A stretch of 44,083 bases of DNA from Hysterium pulicare CBS 123377 (GCA_000467715.1 AJFK01000361.1:1-44083); one strand, 5' to 3'; numbered from the stretch's first letter, positions 19,588-30,698 are shown. Notes: generated by a model not told the origin, from the letters alone. A program made the numbers and translations.

Positions 19588-20377
19588 TATTCTTGGTAGT
19601 AGTTGTTTTGATTTACAGGTGGTTTGGGTTGATTATGGCGATTGAAAATGGTTGAGGTGCTTGCAAATCAACTTAGGTGGTTGATGTGTTTAAGAATGTG
19701 TTGTGAAAATCCTAGTTCGAAAGCAAATCTTTCCGCCGTCACTTAATGGATAATCACCGCAGCCGGAACACAAGTGAACGGAAGATTCGTACAGATAGCC
19801 GTTAAATAATGAAGAGGTGAATCTAAAGCGGCAAATAAGCCATGACGGATCTTAACATATGAAGTAATGCGAACATCTGCATAAATTCAGCTCCAGATGC
19901 TTACCTGATTGGGTACTCGCAATATATAAGCAGAACCTGCTACGCTCATATATAACAGCCGTATGAGCATCGGTTCGTTTTGGATCGAAAGAGTCGGCCC
20001 TAAAACATACGACAGTATGGCTGCATTTGCATGATTTGACCGTGCTCTGCGGCCTGGATGTCCAATGTTTAAGCTGTAGATCCCTGATAAAAGATATCGG
20101 TTGGCTAATATAGTCTATCACCACATTTGCCATTATTGTTTGCTCGGGGAACTGGAATGTTCCAACAGTGGATGTAGTGTTCTTCGCAGTCAGGGAAGAG
20201 CCTTGGCGTCCCTGGTTGGGACGGCGTAGTGACAAGAAGGTAGACTATTCTCTGATTGATTTGGATCCACCCTCATCTTAGAATTCATTGGGGGCTTCTG
20301 GGAGACCCAGCTTAACGCCCACATTATAACTCCTCCGTTTGGTTTCCTGCCAATTCGAAAGCGCTTACTGACACACA
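19588..20377. other. Intergenic region within the paralogue array
   Basis: The promoter side of the intact copy and the 3' flank of the nonsense-bearing copy. The minus-strand frames at 19852-20381 have no recognisable features. No transposon signature is visible that would explain the duplication. Confidence 0.4.
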
Positions 20378-21534
20378 TCAACCCTCAAGATACCGCTCCG
20401 CCTGGAGATCGCTTACCATGTCGGCATTTTCCTCGCTACTCCAGACCGTATACATACTTGTGATCCCCTCCAAGTCATCCCAATACCCATAACTAATCTC
20501 CCACTCAGCATCGACCAATCGATTCCCCAACTCTTCATTGCCCCATTTCGCAAGATCCACCCCTGGCTCCAGGTACTTCCTCAGAAAAACGAAGGTGATT
20601 ATGGTTCCCTGTAGAGCTTTCAATCAATCCCATATCCATGCTGAACGGTTATTGTCAATACGATAGCCGTCCGGTAGGACCAGCTTCAACGTCTGAAGTT
20701 CGGACTGCTTGAACATGCCTAAGCAATCGCAAATTGCCTGACTATATTGGGAGTACCTGTGCCTGGGGAATCTAGCTTTAAGTCCCCATCCCCTCAGGTA
20801 GTAGTAGAATCGCTCATTCTGTGCATTCGATTCGCAACACAGTTCATCCCGAGCGTGGAGCTTTTCGCCCCAGAATGGAACATGCAATGTCACATGCCTC
20901 AAGTGCTGATAATGGTTTGGCCCGATGGTCCTCAGCCAGGCCGAGCACACCATCCATCCATTAATCCCTGAAAACCGAAATTCGTTCATGCCGTAGAATA
21001 TTTTCGCGGCCTCGGAGTATACCAGCTTCGAGACACGAAGGAGCCCGACCCGTGGGAAATATCTGCTGCGATATTGAAGGAATTGTGCCTTCCTCTCAAG
21101 CTTGTTATCGTAGTATGAGTCTTTGCAAGTAATAGGCCAAAGTTCGATAGGGTCATCTAGCGTGAGGAAGAACTCGTAAACGAGGACGCGTAGCTCGGCC
21201 GGTAGAGACATGAAAGGGAATTTTTCCGTCTATGATGAAAATTAGTACTGCTCTCGTATTCTGAATAGTATTATTTTTGAATCAAGTAAGGGTTTACCTG
21301 TGGGCGCGCAAATTTTCGCTCTAGATGTAATCGTTTGAACCGCCGGTAAGGGTAGATCTTCCTCATATCTTTGGAACTGTGGACTAGCCAGGATCGTCCA
21401 ACATCCTGGGGTATCGTATCGAAATGGTTCAGAGCATTTTGGTCTTCGCTTGACTTGTGGTTGACCCTGCCAATAGCATTGTTTTGACTGACTTCGTCGT
21501 GGACTAAGTCGTTGGTGGTGGCAAGGACTTCCAT
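20378..21534 (-). pseudogene. F-box/2EXR-like paralogue interrupted by an in-frame TGA
   Basis: The same gene structure as the intact neighbour: exon 1 is 21534-21298 (79 codons, ending 'ERKFARPQ') and exon 2 starts at 21229 after a 68-nt intron ('TEKFPFMSLPAELRVLVYEFF'). The reading frame stays in register to 20378 except for one TGA at 20624-20626. The stop falls inside the conserved 'W-D/N-x-L/M-K-A-L' block; the copies to its left have Ala or Leu codons there. Homology continues normally behind it ('ITFVFLRKYLEPG', 'EWEISYGYWDDLEGITSMY'). Translation would yield 280 aa instead of about 362. It is either a recent pseudogene or a truncated protein. The coding and flanking sequence is otherwise well preserved, so the lesion is probably young. 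Confidence 0.75.
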
Positions 21535-22750
21535 ATTGGAATCGTTACTGCACCGCTGGTTGTAGTAGTAGAAGGCGAAGGTGTTGTTCTGGAAAAAACG
21601 TGGTAGGAAGGGCTAAACATGTTGTATATATTCCTGACGTTCACGACGCGTGAATGACAATAGTTGTGAATTGAGTATGACAAGATAAGCAACGTTCATC
21701 GTCACACATGTGTAGACGTGGGCGGGGAAACCATATTAAAACGATCTGACATATATCGTGTGATGCACCAAGTAGATACAGAGCTCACTGGAGCGCAAAA
21801 TTTTGAGAGTGAACGTGAATTTTTGCATATGCAAGCGAGAAAGAGGAGTGACGTACTGCATTTGGGTATGATAATAGCGCAAGCATGATGATGTGCCATG
21901 AAGCACATAGAGGTAAGTTTGATACAATCAAGTTTCAGAGGAAACCGCAGGTGATCGCTAGGTGGCAAGTACGGACTCTTGCAGTCATGTTGTGACGCGG
22001 AATACGAACGCTGTTTCACGCCGCAGTACGGCCAGCATCAAGAATATACATGGAGCGAAGAGACAAATGAGCCACATAAGTAAGCTACAAACATACAAGT
22101 TTGTTGTTTTGCAAGATACTATCACACTTGACGGTAATTTACAGCAGCTTGAAGCGCAAACGGTCCTCGCCAGAAATGGTGTCTTTTGCCAATAAGAAGA
22201 ATCAGTGCGATACTGATAAGATTTTGAAGCATGACTGTGAGGTAGTAGCAAGTATGGAAGGAGTTCACCGCTGAAGACTTACATCTAAAGGATGTATCGT
22301 GTTTTGCTCGGGTTTGCATGCTTCTTGATCCGGCGTCGGAAGTACCTCAGAGCTGCTTGTTAAAGCGCGGGCAAGTATCATTTCCAGACCATGTTGCAAA
22401 TCTGGAAGTTGTCCATTAGGCTATGCGGTGGGATCGAGTGCAGGTATTATTGATGAAGCCGGTTGACTGTTGCACAATGCCTTTGTACGCGATGAATGCA
22501 TTGTTCAACCATTGAAGACTCATAAGTGAGGAACGATTCTTCAATATATTCTCTGACATGTGGCTGTTCTCTTCATTCTCTCTGTACTTCTGGTTGTTCC
22601 GTATTGCGTTTGTCTAGCGGTGAGGATCGTAAATATTGTGTCCACGTGTAATCGTCCAGCAAGCAGAGGCCACGCTATCGAATTTCAAGACCCACACCCA
22701 AAGCAAGAGAAAACATCTTTCTGGAGCACTGACTCCGCATCGCAAGCATC
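21535..22750. other. Gene-poor region of 1.2 kb
   Basis: Only short, mutually antisense frames are present. A hydrophobic frame near 22560-22650 ('VLFILSVLLVVPYCVCLAV') starts at GTG and has no upstream ATG in frame. It might be a leader exon of the following gene, but I could not join it convincingly. Confidence 0.35.
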
Positions 22751-23533
22751 ATGTTTTCGTCGTTCCCAATGTCCTGGGAAGAATCAGAGCTGGCTCTGAT
22801 AACGACGAACTCACAGGAAGAATTGCCGCAGGAACGGCGGAGGTCCTCAGAGAAGATGGCTGCTGAGATGCGCCAGATCATCAAGCCATGGGCGGAGCTA
22901 TCGCCGTCGCCGCTAAACTGTCAGCGCATCATGTACCCTAGCTGGTCAAACTTCACATCAACAAGTGAGAGCAGGCCGATCGGGACACTGACAGTTCGAG
23001 ATATGTGGAGAGACCAGGACAAAGTAGCACAGTTCCACCTGCAGAAGGATGCGCTGACTTGCTCGAGTGCAAAAGAAGGTGCCCTAAAGTGGAAGTTCTC
23101 GCCGGACGAGCAAGATGGTATTTCTATCCCGGGTGTGCACGCAGGCGTTCAACAGGCCGACCAGGGAACGCAAAGCTCGAAGAAGTATCGAGAGCCGACT
23201 CCAAATGTTCCGCGTAAGATGATCCGAAAGTTCTACAAGAGAGCCAAGACGATAAGACGTACTAGTGTGGTGGCATCTCCTTCGAGGTTATCCAAGGGCA
23301 GTCTCAAGAGACGGGTTTCCTCAAAATTGAAATTCCCAAAGGTCTTCATCCGAAAAGAGAGCACGTCATCTTTACTGACTCAGAGTATTCAAAATGACGG
23401 CCAGGGAGAGGTATCAAAGCCTACAGACCCAGTAGGAGCATTGGCTCGGATCTTGAATACGACAAGAATCAGTCCCTCTATGCTACCATCCGCCTTCTCA
23501 TGCAGCGAGGGCAGCGAGGGCAGCATATTTTGA
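22751..23533 (+). CDS. Hypothetical basic protein
   Basis: A 260-aa frame from an ATG at 22751 to a stop at 23531-23533. I do not recognise it. The N-terminal half is mixed, with an acidic-rich start ('EESELALITTNSQEELPQE'). Residues about 155-210 are strongly basic ('KMIRKFYKRAKTIRRTS', 'SLKRRVSSKLKFPKVFIRK'), as in nuclear or nucleic-acid-associated proteins. The C-terminus is Ser-rich ('SAFSCSEGSEGSIF'), encoded by a short direct repeat GCAGCGAGG. There are no membrane segments or catalytic motifs. The length of the frame and the compositional domains support a real gene, but conservation cannot be judged here. Confidence 0.45.
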   Translation: MFSSFPMSWEESELALITTNSQEELPQERRRSSEKMAAEMRQIIKPWAELSPSPLNCQRIMYPSWSNFTSTSESRPIGTLTVRDMWRDQDKVAQFHLQKDALTCSSAKEGALKWKFSPDEQDGISIPGVHAGVQQADQGTQSSKKYREPTPNVPRKMIRKFYKRAKTIRRTSVVASPSRLSKGSLKRRVSSKLKFPKVFIRKESTSSLLTQSIQNDGQGEVSKPTDPVGALARILNTTRISPSMLPSAFSCSEGSEGSIF

Positions 23534-23943
23534 TTGTCGCTGGACAGGAATGATGCCAACTGTATTATAGTAAGTATACCTAAGCTTTGGGACATTCACT
23601 AACTCATTTCGCTTATTATAACGAGATAGACGACGGAGAGTATGAGAAGAATATTGGGAACAAAGGACGGAATCCATTGTGAGTTGAATCAAGAGAAGTC
23701 TATGATTTGTAATAAACCAGCTTTAGTTAAAATTTGATATCATATAGCAGACTCTCCAACATTGTGCAGATGTTTCGCGATGGAGCAATGAGGCGGCGGG
23801 AGAGCGAAGAAGTTGAGCTTAAGCGCGGATCGCTTGTGTACCAAAGCTTCACAGTCTTGGCCGAACTATGACGGCCTCACATTTTCAACTCGCAGCCCTT
23901 CATAATCACGCAGACTGGTCAATTAAGTTCTTCATCGCACGCC
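23534..23943. other. Intergenic region
   Basis: The 3' flank of the hypothetical gene and the promoter of the complex I assembly factor gene. AT-rich around 23690-23750. No gene or RNA seen. Confidence 0.5.
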
Positions 23944-24788
23944 ATGGATCACGTATTATCCAACTCCGCACGGCGATGTCTCTCAAGAAGCCTGCGATCA
24001 CAATCACTCATACCACAGCCGTCCAAACTCCGAAATTTGTCTCGTAGCTGCACCCAGCATCATTCACAGCCAGCTTCGAGACGAACGTCACCCTCACTAC
24101 CGCGTAACCACTCACGATGCATGCACAACTCATCCTCTCTAAATGCCCGACCGCCGAAATCTCGCGATCGAGGCCCCAAAAGCGACGAAGATACCCAAAC
24201 CGACCTCGGTCAGCTCGACGTACTACGAAACACAGCCGCGCCGGCAACAGGCATCGATGCCTGCACAAGTGATGGTTTCGCTTTAAATAACGGCATGAGG
24301 ATAAATGGGAGCGGAGTTCTTCTTGTGGGTGGGGAGGCATTCCGATGGCGACCTTGGCTCAGGGAAGGCAGGAGAGAAGGAACGGTCGCAGAGGGGGGTG
24401 TTGGGGATGATACTCTAACGGGCCGGTTAAGGAACTTGAAAGGGCAGTGGGAGGTCCAGAAGGATGCCTGGGGGTTGCTGGAGCTGGTATGGCCGAAGCC
24501 AGGTATGAGACCACTTCTTTTCTTTGCAAGCTTGGACTGTTAAGTTTAGGATCAAGGAGGATCAAATTAGCTGACTATAGTCTTCTAGACTTACTGATAG
24601 TTGGCACCGGTCGTTCTGTCATGCCTCTATCACCTGCGACACGTAAACACATTAACGACCTTGGTATTCGACTTGAAGTCCAGGACACGAGGAACGCTTC
24701 TGCGCAGTTCAATTTACTAGCAACGGAGCGAGGAGTAGAGCAGGTTGCCGCAGCTTTGATACCGATAGGTTGGAGAGAAGGCAGGTGA
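23944..24788 (+). CDS. NDUFAF3/DUF498-type mitochondrial complex I assembly factor
   Basis: Two exons, 23944-24502 and 24589-24788, joined by an 86-nt phase-1 intron (GTATGA...TAG, branch-like GCTGAC upstream), encode 252 aa. The first about 70 residues are Arg/Ser-rich without acidic residues, a typical mitochondrial targeting leader. The Mth938/DUF498 domain follows: 'INGSGVLLVGGEAFRWRPW', 'DAWGLLELVWPKP', then across the junction 'DLLIVGTGRSVMPLSPATR', 'LGIRLEVQDTRNASAQFNLL' and 'ATERGVEQVAAALIP'. This family assists assembly of the membrane and peripheral arms of NADH:ubiquinone oxidoreductase in the mitochondrial matrix. The full family length is present and the assignment is strong. Confidence 0.92.
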
Positions 24789-25150
24789 TAACGAAGGAGT
24801 GAAACCTTCATCCACGGCCCAAAACACTACTAATTAATCATCTGGCGATCCAGCGATTGCCTTGCACATGATATGTAGCATATTGTAGGTTTTCATGATC
24901 AATGAAAGAGCATTCAAGATGTCTTGAATTCCGCTACTGTTTCTCTTGGCTATTGTTTGATCTCTTCAGTCGTGTTCTAGATGTTCCAAACCCTCTTTGA
25001 TATACCCAAACATGGCTATTCCACTATCTTCTCGAAATGTATGTTCTAGTATTAATTAAGTGCTCTATACACCTCCAACTAGACCTTTTCTTATGCCACA
25101 TCATTTTACTCCAAACTCACCCTTTCCCGCACACTCTCCAAAATCACACG
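24789..25150. other. Intergenic region
   Basis: 362 bp of flanking sequence between two plus-strand genes. The second half is pyrimidine-rich (CTCCAACT, CACCCTTTCCC), typical of fungal promoters just upstream of a start codon. Confidence 0.5.
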
Positions 25151-26224
25151 ATGTGCTGGAAAAACTATTACCGCTATCTCCCAATTGGCGCTCAGTCCGA
25201 CTATCGATGTGAGCATAAATGGCCCAACCATCTTGACCCTAAGACTCTATACCCCCACAATAGGGACGAATACACTCGTTGCTGGCGTGTCAAGTACCCC
25301 AATAAAGCGCCTTGCGGTCACTTTGTGGGCGAGCGATACTTCGTCTATCGGGGCGACTGTCCAGATTGTCCGGAATACTCAGCGGAACGACGCAGTGGCA
25401 ATGGCATGGGACCTTACAGTCAGCAGAGGTGTATGGAAGCTTCTGGTATTATTGATGATGAAGGTGATAGAGAAAACGAGGAACTGTCTGGAAGTCAAGA
25501 TGAAAATGAGGACGGTGGAATCACCTCCTACAAGCCCTCAGGATCTATTAGCGTTTCGCTCCCCGAATTGACCAGCCCTCTCCAGCCTCCAGGAACTCGA
25601 TCTGATCCTACTGAAACCGAGATTGGCGCAGTAGATGATTCAGAAGATAACACAGCTAAGGAAGAGGATGCTGTCTCTGTGAGCTCGGAGACTATTGCAA
25701 ATGCTGAGTCAGACCATCAAGACCCAGAACCTGTCCCTGAATCCGACAATGATATAGGAGCTTCAAGACACTTAGAAGCTAGTCAGGATGGCCAATTCCC
25801 AATCAACACAGACGGTGGAATACAATTGAAAGGGCATAATGAAGTCCAAACCATTGAATCTCCAGGCCCTATCACAAGGGCTCTAACCAACGCATATCCT
25901 GCGGGGTAAGTACCTTTGTTAACGTTTTTAAACGCAATGTGGGCTGATTATGTCGAAAGCAGCCGGCTTAAAAGACCCAGAGGAGAGGCCTTTGATCGCG
26001 ACCTGGAGACAAAAAACTCCTCAAGTCAACAGAACCATGGCCCTCAGAACACAGAGATTGTTTCTGAATACAAAGTCGACGCTGAAGACCGTGGGCATGC
26101 TGAAACTGAAGTCAGACAGCCTCCGAGTGACTCTGAATACGAAACGGATGATAGCCTTTATTGTGGACCTGGTCCCGTAGTGATTTCTGCGGGCTCTGCT
26201 GCTGCCAGGGATTCTGGCAAGTGA
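25151..26224 (+). CDS. Hypothetical protein with a Cys/His-rich N-terminus and acidic tail
   Basis: Two exons, 25151-25905 and 25963-26224, give 338 aa. The first about 75 residues hold Cys2, Cys20, His22, Cys44, Cys55, His57, Cys70 and Cys73, including 'CEHKW', 'PCGHF' and 'CPDCPEY'; this could be a small zinc-binding module. The rest is a low-complexity acidic Ser/Glu/Asp-rich region, probably disordered. The intron starts GTAAGT and ends AAAGCAG. Both tandem AGs keep the frame, so splice variants differing by one Ser are possible (exon 2 from 25960 or 25963). I do not recognise the family. No catalytic or membrane feature is visible. Confidence 0.6.
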
Positions 26225-26396
26225 GGAGTTCGCGGTGGATGGAGAGAACAGACTTGAATGGGACTTGAAAATTCTATAGTCAAGCTAAGTTATTGACGCC
26301 AATAAGATATCTTTGAAACGCAAAAGTGATAATGCAACAACCCAGTGATTCTTCCTCGGTATCCTGTACCGAAAGCCCATCATCACTTGAGACCAA

Positions 26397-28256
26397 TTAA
26401 TAAAACCCTTCGTATTGTGCGTTCCCATTTCCGATACCCTCCATTCGCATCCTCTTTCCATCTCCGGAAACCTCCTCCTCATCGTCAAAACTACGCTTCC
26501 TCCCGCTCTGGGGATTCTGAACTTGAACTGCATTGGATTGTCCGCGGGGTATCATATTCGGTGACCCCTGCATCATCAATCCGGCGGCTTGAGCCTGCAT
26601 AGCTGCTGGATTTTGATACAGTGGAAAATGGTTCATAGATGCAGTATTTTGTGGAAACTGGTAATCCTGGCCGGTGGGGATTGTGTGATTTGAACTGACG
26701 TACTGGCTAGGATAGTGCATATTGGAACCCTGGGGTATGTATTGCTGTCGGATACCCTGAGGCCGCTGACCTTGCTGTGGCAGTTTAGACTGAGGCGGCA
26801 TCTGCTGAGGATTTTGATGCCCATTTTGGGCGAGCCTAACCTGCAGATTCATGCTCATAGCTTGGTTTTGCATGTTCTGTATGGGCTGAGGATACCTAGC
26901 CGTAGTCTGGTGTATTTGGCTGTATCCATTTGGAGGCTGGTTCAAACTGGCACTCCGGTCAAGATGGTGATTGTGAGGACTGCTAACTTGAGCAGAAGGA
27001 GGGGAGCCCATCTTAGGTGTAGCCATTCTAGGCTCAGGTTTGGGGCTTGGCTTTGGGGTTGGATTGACCTGTCGAGCGGAGGCGAGTGCACTCGGAGGAG
27101 TCGAAGCTTTACCGGAGGCATGAGTGCTGGAATTTTGCGGTTGCCCAGGTGCAACCGTATTCAAGGGTCCGTTCGCAGCAGTTCGAGTAGGGTGGGGATT
27201 GCGTACGCCATTTTGCGGAGCTGGCATACGTTCCTTTTGCTGTTTGTACAGGGTTTCAGGGGCGTGGATGAGCTGGCGAAAGCCATTTCCATTCAGGAGC
27301 TGGACAGAGACAGCTTTGAATCTGGAGAGGGTATTGCAGATGGCTTTGATTCTTCCGGAAAAGTTCAGGTGTTTATCGGCGGATCGATAGGTGCTTACGG
27401 CGTTGAATGACATGAATGACTTCCGCTCTGATCCTTGCGTGTGCAGTTCGATGACTTCTAGCACAATCTTCCACGCTAAAATCTCCAGTTCTTCGTAAGG
27501 GCAGTTTAGTGAGTGGAAAACTTTTGCCACTGCATCTCGTCCCTCGAGGGCAAATTCATAGCTGACAAGTGCTTCATAAACTGGCTTGACGAACGAATAG
27601 ATGTGGTCGAAGCTAACCGGAATGCGCTCTTTCCTAAATCCAGCAGGGTACCAGGTGTCTTCCCTCTTTGAAAGGCTTTCCATAAGGGTTCTGAAGTCTT
27701 TGAACATACCACGGAAAGCTGGGGTGCGTACATTCGGGTCGTGTCTAATGTCCGGGACCATAGGTTTTAGTTCTTTTGACACTAGAGTCGGCGTCTTTGG
27801 AGGATTTAGGATCGTTTCTCCGTCGGAATTCCGATCCAGAAACATTTCTGGACCGTAGGTATGGAGCAATCTTGAACGCTCCGATGCCTGCCAGGCGGTA
27901 TGGTTGTGATACGCTCTAGTCCAGTATTCGCCCTCATCACCATGTAGTGGAGATAGCGGACGGTAAATGACAGAATCTGAGTCATTGGACGGGCCATCTC
28001 GACCTGAATTTGGAATCCGGAATGGACGTTTGCCAGCTAGAAATTCGGCGATTGCTGGGAGCACCTCCTGCGCGGGATCATAACCAGGGGCGGTATCGTA
28101 AATAGGTCTCGTTGTTTGGCCTTCCTCTCTCAGAGTTGTGCAATCGCCGTTTTTCGATTTCCATTGGATGTTTAGTTCTTCTTGTGCTTCAGCTGACGGT
28201 GCAGCATGAAGAGCTAGAAGATGGCGCGCAATCTCGGACATGGAGCTAGGTTCCAT
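26397..28256 (-). CDS. Large Gln/Pro-rich protein, probably nuclear
   Basis: An uninterrupted minus-strand frame of 619 aa starting at the ATG at 28256. The N-terminal about 350 residues look folded: 'EVLPAIAEFLAGKRPFRIP', 'PAFRGMFKDFRTLMESLSKRED', 'FDHIYSFVKPVYEALVSYEF', 'FHSLNCPYEELEILAWKIVLE' and 'GRIKAICNTLSRFKAVSVQLL'. From about 355 to 590 it is low complexity, rich in Gln, Pro, Asn and Ser. The last 35 residues carry 'GRKRSFDDEEE' and 'DGKRMRMEG', which resemble nuclear localisation signals. Such a layout is common in fungal transcription co-regulators, but I recognise no named domain. The long open frame and compositional structure make it a confident gene of unknown role. Confidence 0.75.
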   Translation of the reverse strand: MEPSSMSEIARHLLALHAAPSAEAQEELNIQWKSKNGDCTTLREEGQTTRPIYDTAPGYDPAQEVLPAIAEFLAGKRPFRIPNSGRDGPSNDSDSVIYRPLSPLHGDEGEYWTRAYHNHTAWQASERSRLLHTYGPEMFLDRNSDGETILNPPKTPTLVSKELKPMVPDIRHDPNVRTPAFRGMFKDFRTLMESLSKREDTWYPAGFRKERIPVSFDHIYSFVKPVYEALVSYEFALEGRDAVAKVFHSLNCPYEELEILAWKIVLEVIELHTQGSERKSFMSFNAVSTYRSADKHLNFSGRIKAICNTLSRFKAVSVQLLNGNGFRQLIHAPETLYKQQKERMPAPQNGVRNPHPTRTAANGPLNTVAPGQPQNSSTHASGKASTPPSALASARQVNPTPKPSPKPEPRMATPKMGSPPSAQVSSPHNHHLDRSASLNQPPNGYSQIHQTTARYPQPIQNMQNQAMSMNLQVRLAQNGHQNPQQMPPQSKLPQQGQRPQGIRQQYIPQGSNMHYPSQYVSSNHTIPTGQDYQFPQNTASMNHFPLYQNPAAMQAQAAGLMMQGSPNMIPRGQSNAVQVQNPQSGRKRSFDDEEEVSGDGKRMRMEGIGNGNAQYEGFY

Positions 28257-28723
28257 GCTTTAAGTTATGACTGGATTAAGGACGGCGAAAGTCGATGGCT
28301 TTGCTGGATGGTTTAGTTGATGATTTGAAAAGTTGCTGGCGAGTAAAGTTGGCCGGTGGTTTGTGTTGCAGTAGATAGTTTGTGGGAGAAACAGGACAAT
28401 GAGAGGGACAAAGGAGATGAAAATAAAAGCTGCTTACATAAAGAAGCTTCTCTGCGTGAAGTTTCTTTCCATTGTCTTGATTGTTTAATAGACAAAGACA
28501 TTTCACCTATTCACTGACTATTGCGCTACTATCCATGAGGCTTAGAGCATCACGAGCGGAGTGTTGCAGAGGTGAGTTGGAATTCGACGCCGGCCACGAC
28601 GCGCTCCAGATCTACAACAAACTTTCAAAGATTCCCATAATAAGCTGCTAGAAGCAATGAACGAGCCGACTGCACAGTACATGGTAAGCCGATTCTGGGA
28701 ACCTAGCAAGCCAGGAGTTCTAC
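28257..28723. other. Intergenic region
   Basis: The promoter side of the Gln/Pro-rich gene. The frames antisense to its 5' flank (28276-28506, minus) show no protein features. No RNA gene seen. Confidence 0.4.
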
Positions 28724-29184
28724 TCAGAACCATGGGTCATTGTGGAAGACGAACCGTGGATGTGAATCGAGCACTCTCTTCCCAAATGAGCGCAACAACT
28801 CCTCTACCATTGTACGCTTCGCATTCATGGCACGCATCTGAATGACAGGCGATGTACAAGTATTGGAGTTAGAGAGCATGAAAGTGTCATAAGGCATGAT
28901 GGGTTCTGGCTCGTTCTTGACAGTGCAGGACGAAGCGATCGCTTCGAGCCATGTGCAGCAGTTGGGGTTTAGCGTGCTATATTCTACACGTATCGCCGTT
29001 GATGCTGCCTCATAAACTCCAGCGATCTCAGTTCCCATAAGTAAAGAGTATATATATGTTCACCTTTTGCCAGATCTTTCAGTATGACTAGGGAAAGCGG
29101 CAAAATTTCGACCAAGCCGCAGTGATGTTCAGATATAGCGAAATCAAGGAATGCGACATGCAGCATGCGCAAGTGACACCACAT
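28724..29184 (-). CDS. Possible small hypothetical gene
   Basis: A tentative two-exon model: 29184-29064, a 59-nt intron (GTGAAC...GCAG), then 29004-28724, giving 133 aa. Support is only that two ATG- or splice-compatible open frames join in phase ('LSLVILKDLAK' to 'ASTAIRVEYSTLNPN') at acceptable splice signals. The first part is predicted helical and the second contains several Cys and Met residues. I recognise no family. It may be a remnant or a chance pairing. Confidence 0.25.
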
Positions 29185-29501
29185 ATTCTTCTCAGCATTT
29201 GGATCCTCACTTCAATATTCTTGATTTAAGAGTGAGACAACAGTGAATGAGCCCCCTAAGGTCTGACAAATTCAGATGCAATTCACAAATCAAATGAGAA
29301 CCTAAATGTACTTCCTTATCACCTTGAAGAGAGGTTCTGATCCTTATCACTTATCCACAGTCAATCAGCAAGGTTGACCCTCACACTTAACACTGGCCAT
29401 TCGATTGATTACGAACAAGTAGACCCAAGTTCACTTCCGGAATCGCATTCTCAATTCCTGGTGGACCGGTCTCTGGCTTACTACTGAAAGTGCCCAGAGA
29501 T
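29185..29501. other. Intergenic region
   Basis: 317 bp upstream of the plus-strand Ser/Pro-rich gene, AT-rich around 29200-29330, with no frame of interest. The frame of the downstream gene is open to a GTG at 29490 but the first ATG is 29502. Confidence 0.45.
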
Positions 29502-30698
29502 ATGACCAACCCTCCCCAGCGCCATCATCCGGCAGGATACAGCAAAGCCAATGCATTGCCTTCGTCTCACAGTCTTTTTGAAGAAATGATGGAGGCCGGC
29601 ATTCGAAATCACCTACAGCTTCCCATGTCATCTTCAAATGGCCCTCCCACCCATGTCCGTCCAGATTTTCTAGATCAAAATGCTCGAGCAAGCTCTTTAG
29701 CCATACAACCTCCATCGCCAAACATGATCAAGCCTCAGTCGCGGATTATCTCACTCGACTCTCCCGAGACTTTCCAAATGATTTCACGAAAGAGAAAAGC
29801 GGAGCAGGAGCAGTCTACCCATCCTAGATCGCGAACTTTCTTCCAAAGTGCGGGCGAACGAGGATCCTTACTATCGTCCGGCACCGTATCTTCTGCCCAT
29901 TCTCGGACTCCAAGCAATCACCACTTTGCTAAGAAGGGAATTCTCCAAAAGAATGCTTATACGGCTTGCACTGCGCAGAGGTCGCACCCTACAAGAGAGA
30001 ATCGAAAAGAACGCGACGCGCAGCGCTTGAGACCTTCGTTCAAGCCTTTCAATAAGACTTCGATCAGTGTCAAGCCTCTTTCCAACTATTCCCAACCACC
30101 ATCTGGACCATTTCAGCTCCCTACCATTCCAGCTGGCTTGCAGCAATGGGCTTTGGCTCATTCACATGGTTTCCAACCGACTTCCAATCGATCGCACCCT
30201 TTCCCCTCCCATCCGACATCTCGGGTTCCTAAATCAAGTAATGTTCCAATCAGTACCCGCGTAAGCTCTTCTGTAGCATCGATCTCGCCACCACCTGGAG
30301 CAGCAGTATCCCCAACGAGGTCCCCAAGTCCCTCACCATCAGTCACCGGAACACTCGGCTACCAAACACCCTGTCTAGCTACCTCACACTTGATCAACAG
30401 TTCGATCCCTCCAGTTCGTATGACACCTCTTCTTCTGATTTTCGAAACAGTCGCTGGGAAAGCAAACTTTGATCGCTACGTTCAACTCACAAAACAGCTT
30501 TTGAACGAGGCTATTGATGAGGGAGCGTTCTCGAGAGAAGTGAGCAAGTTGATGCAGATCAACGACCGAGCGGCTGCAATGAGATTTCGGACAGAAGTGA
30601 TCAAGGCTCTTACGGTTGAGCGGGGAATATGGGAGGTAGATGTTATTACTGGAGAAGATGAGTCAGACAGCGAAGGGGATGGGGCTAAGTCTGGCTAA
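29502..30698 (+). CDS. Ser/Pro-rich hypothetical protein
   Basis: A single-exon frame of 398 aa. Residues 1-300 are low complexity, Ser/Pro/His-rich, with basic patches such as 'SRKRKAEQE' and 'TRENRKERDAQR' that could direct nuclear import. The C-terminal about 85 residues look folded and helical: 'TPLLLIFETVAGKANFDRYVQ', 'QLLNEAIDEGAFSREVSKLMQ' and 'AAMRFRTEVIKALTVERGIW', ending in an acidic tail. The proline-serine region includes 'SPTRSPSPSPS', possible phosphorylation sites. I do not recognise a named family. The mix of disordered leader and conserved-looking C-terminal module suggests a regulatory or scaffolding protein. Confidence 0.65.
   Translation: MTNPPQRHHPAGYSKANALPSSHSLFEEMMEAGIRNHLQLPMSSSNGPPTHVRPDFLDQNARASSLAIQPPSPNMIKPQSRIISLDSPETFQMISRKRKAEQEQSTHPRSRTFFQSAGERGSLLSSGTVSSAHSRTPSNHHFAKKGILQKNAYTACTAQRSHPTRENRKERDAQRLRPSFKPFNKTSISVKPLSNYSQPPSGPFQLPTIPAGLQQWALAHSHGFQPTSNRSHPFPSHPTSRVPKSSNVPISTRVSSSVASISPPPGAAVSPTRSPSPSPSVTGTLGYQTPCLATSHLINSSIPPVRMTPLLLIFETVAGKANFDRYVQLTKQLLNEAIDEGAFSREVSKLMQINDRAAAMRFRTEVIKALTVERGIWEVDVITGEDESDSEGDGAKSG

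Noticed and set aside
20600-20650. Programmed stop-codon readthrough at the TGA of the F-box/2EXR-like copy
   Set aside because: The TGA is followed by TTG rather than the known leaky CTA context, and the neighbouring copy also decays, so an inactivating mutation is simpler.
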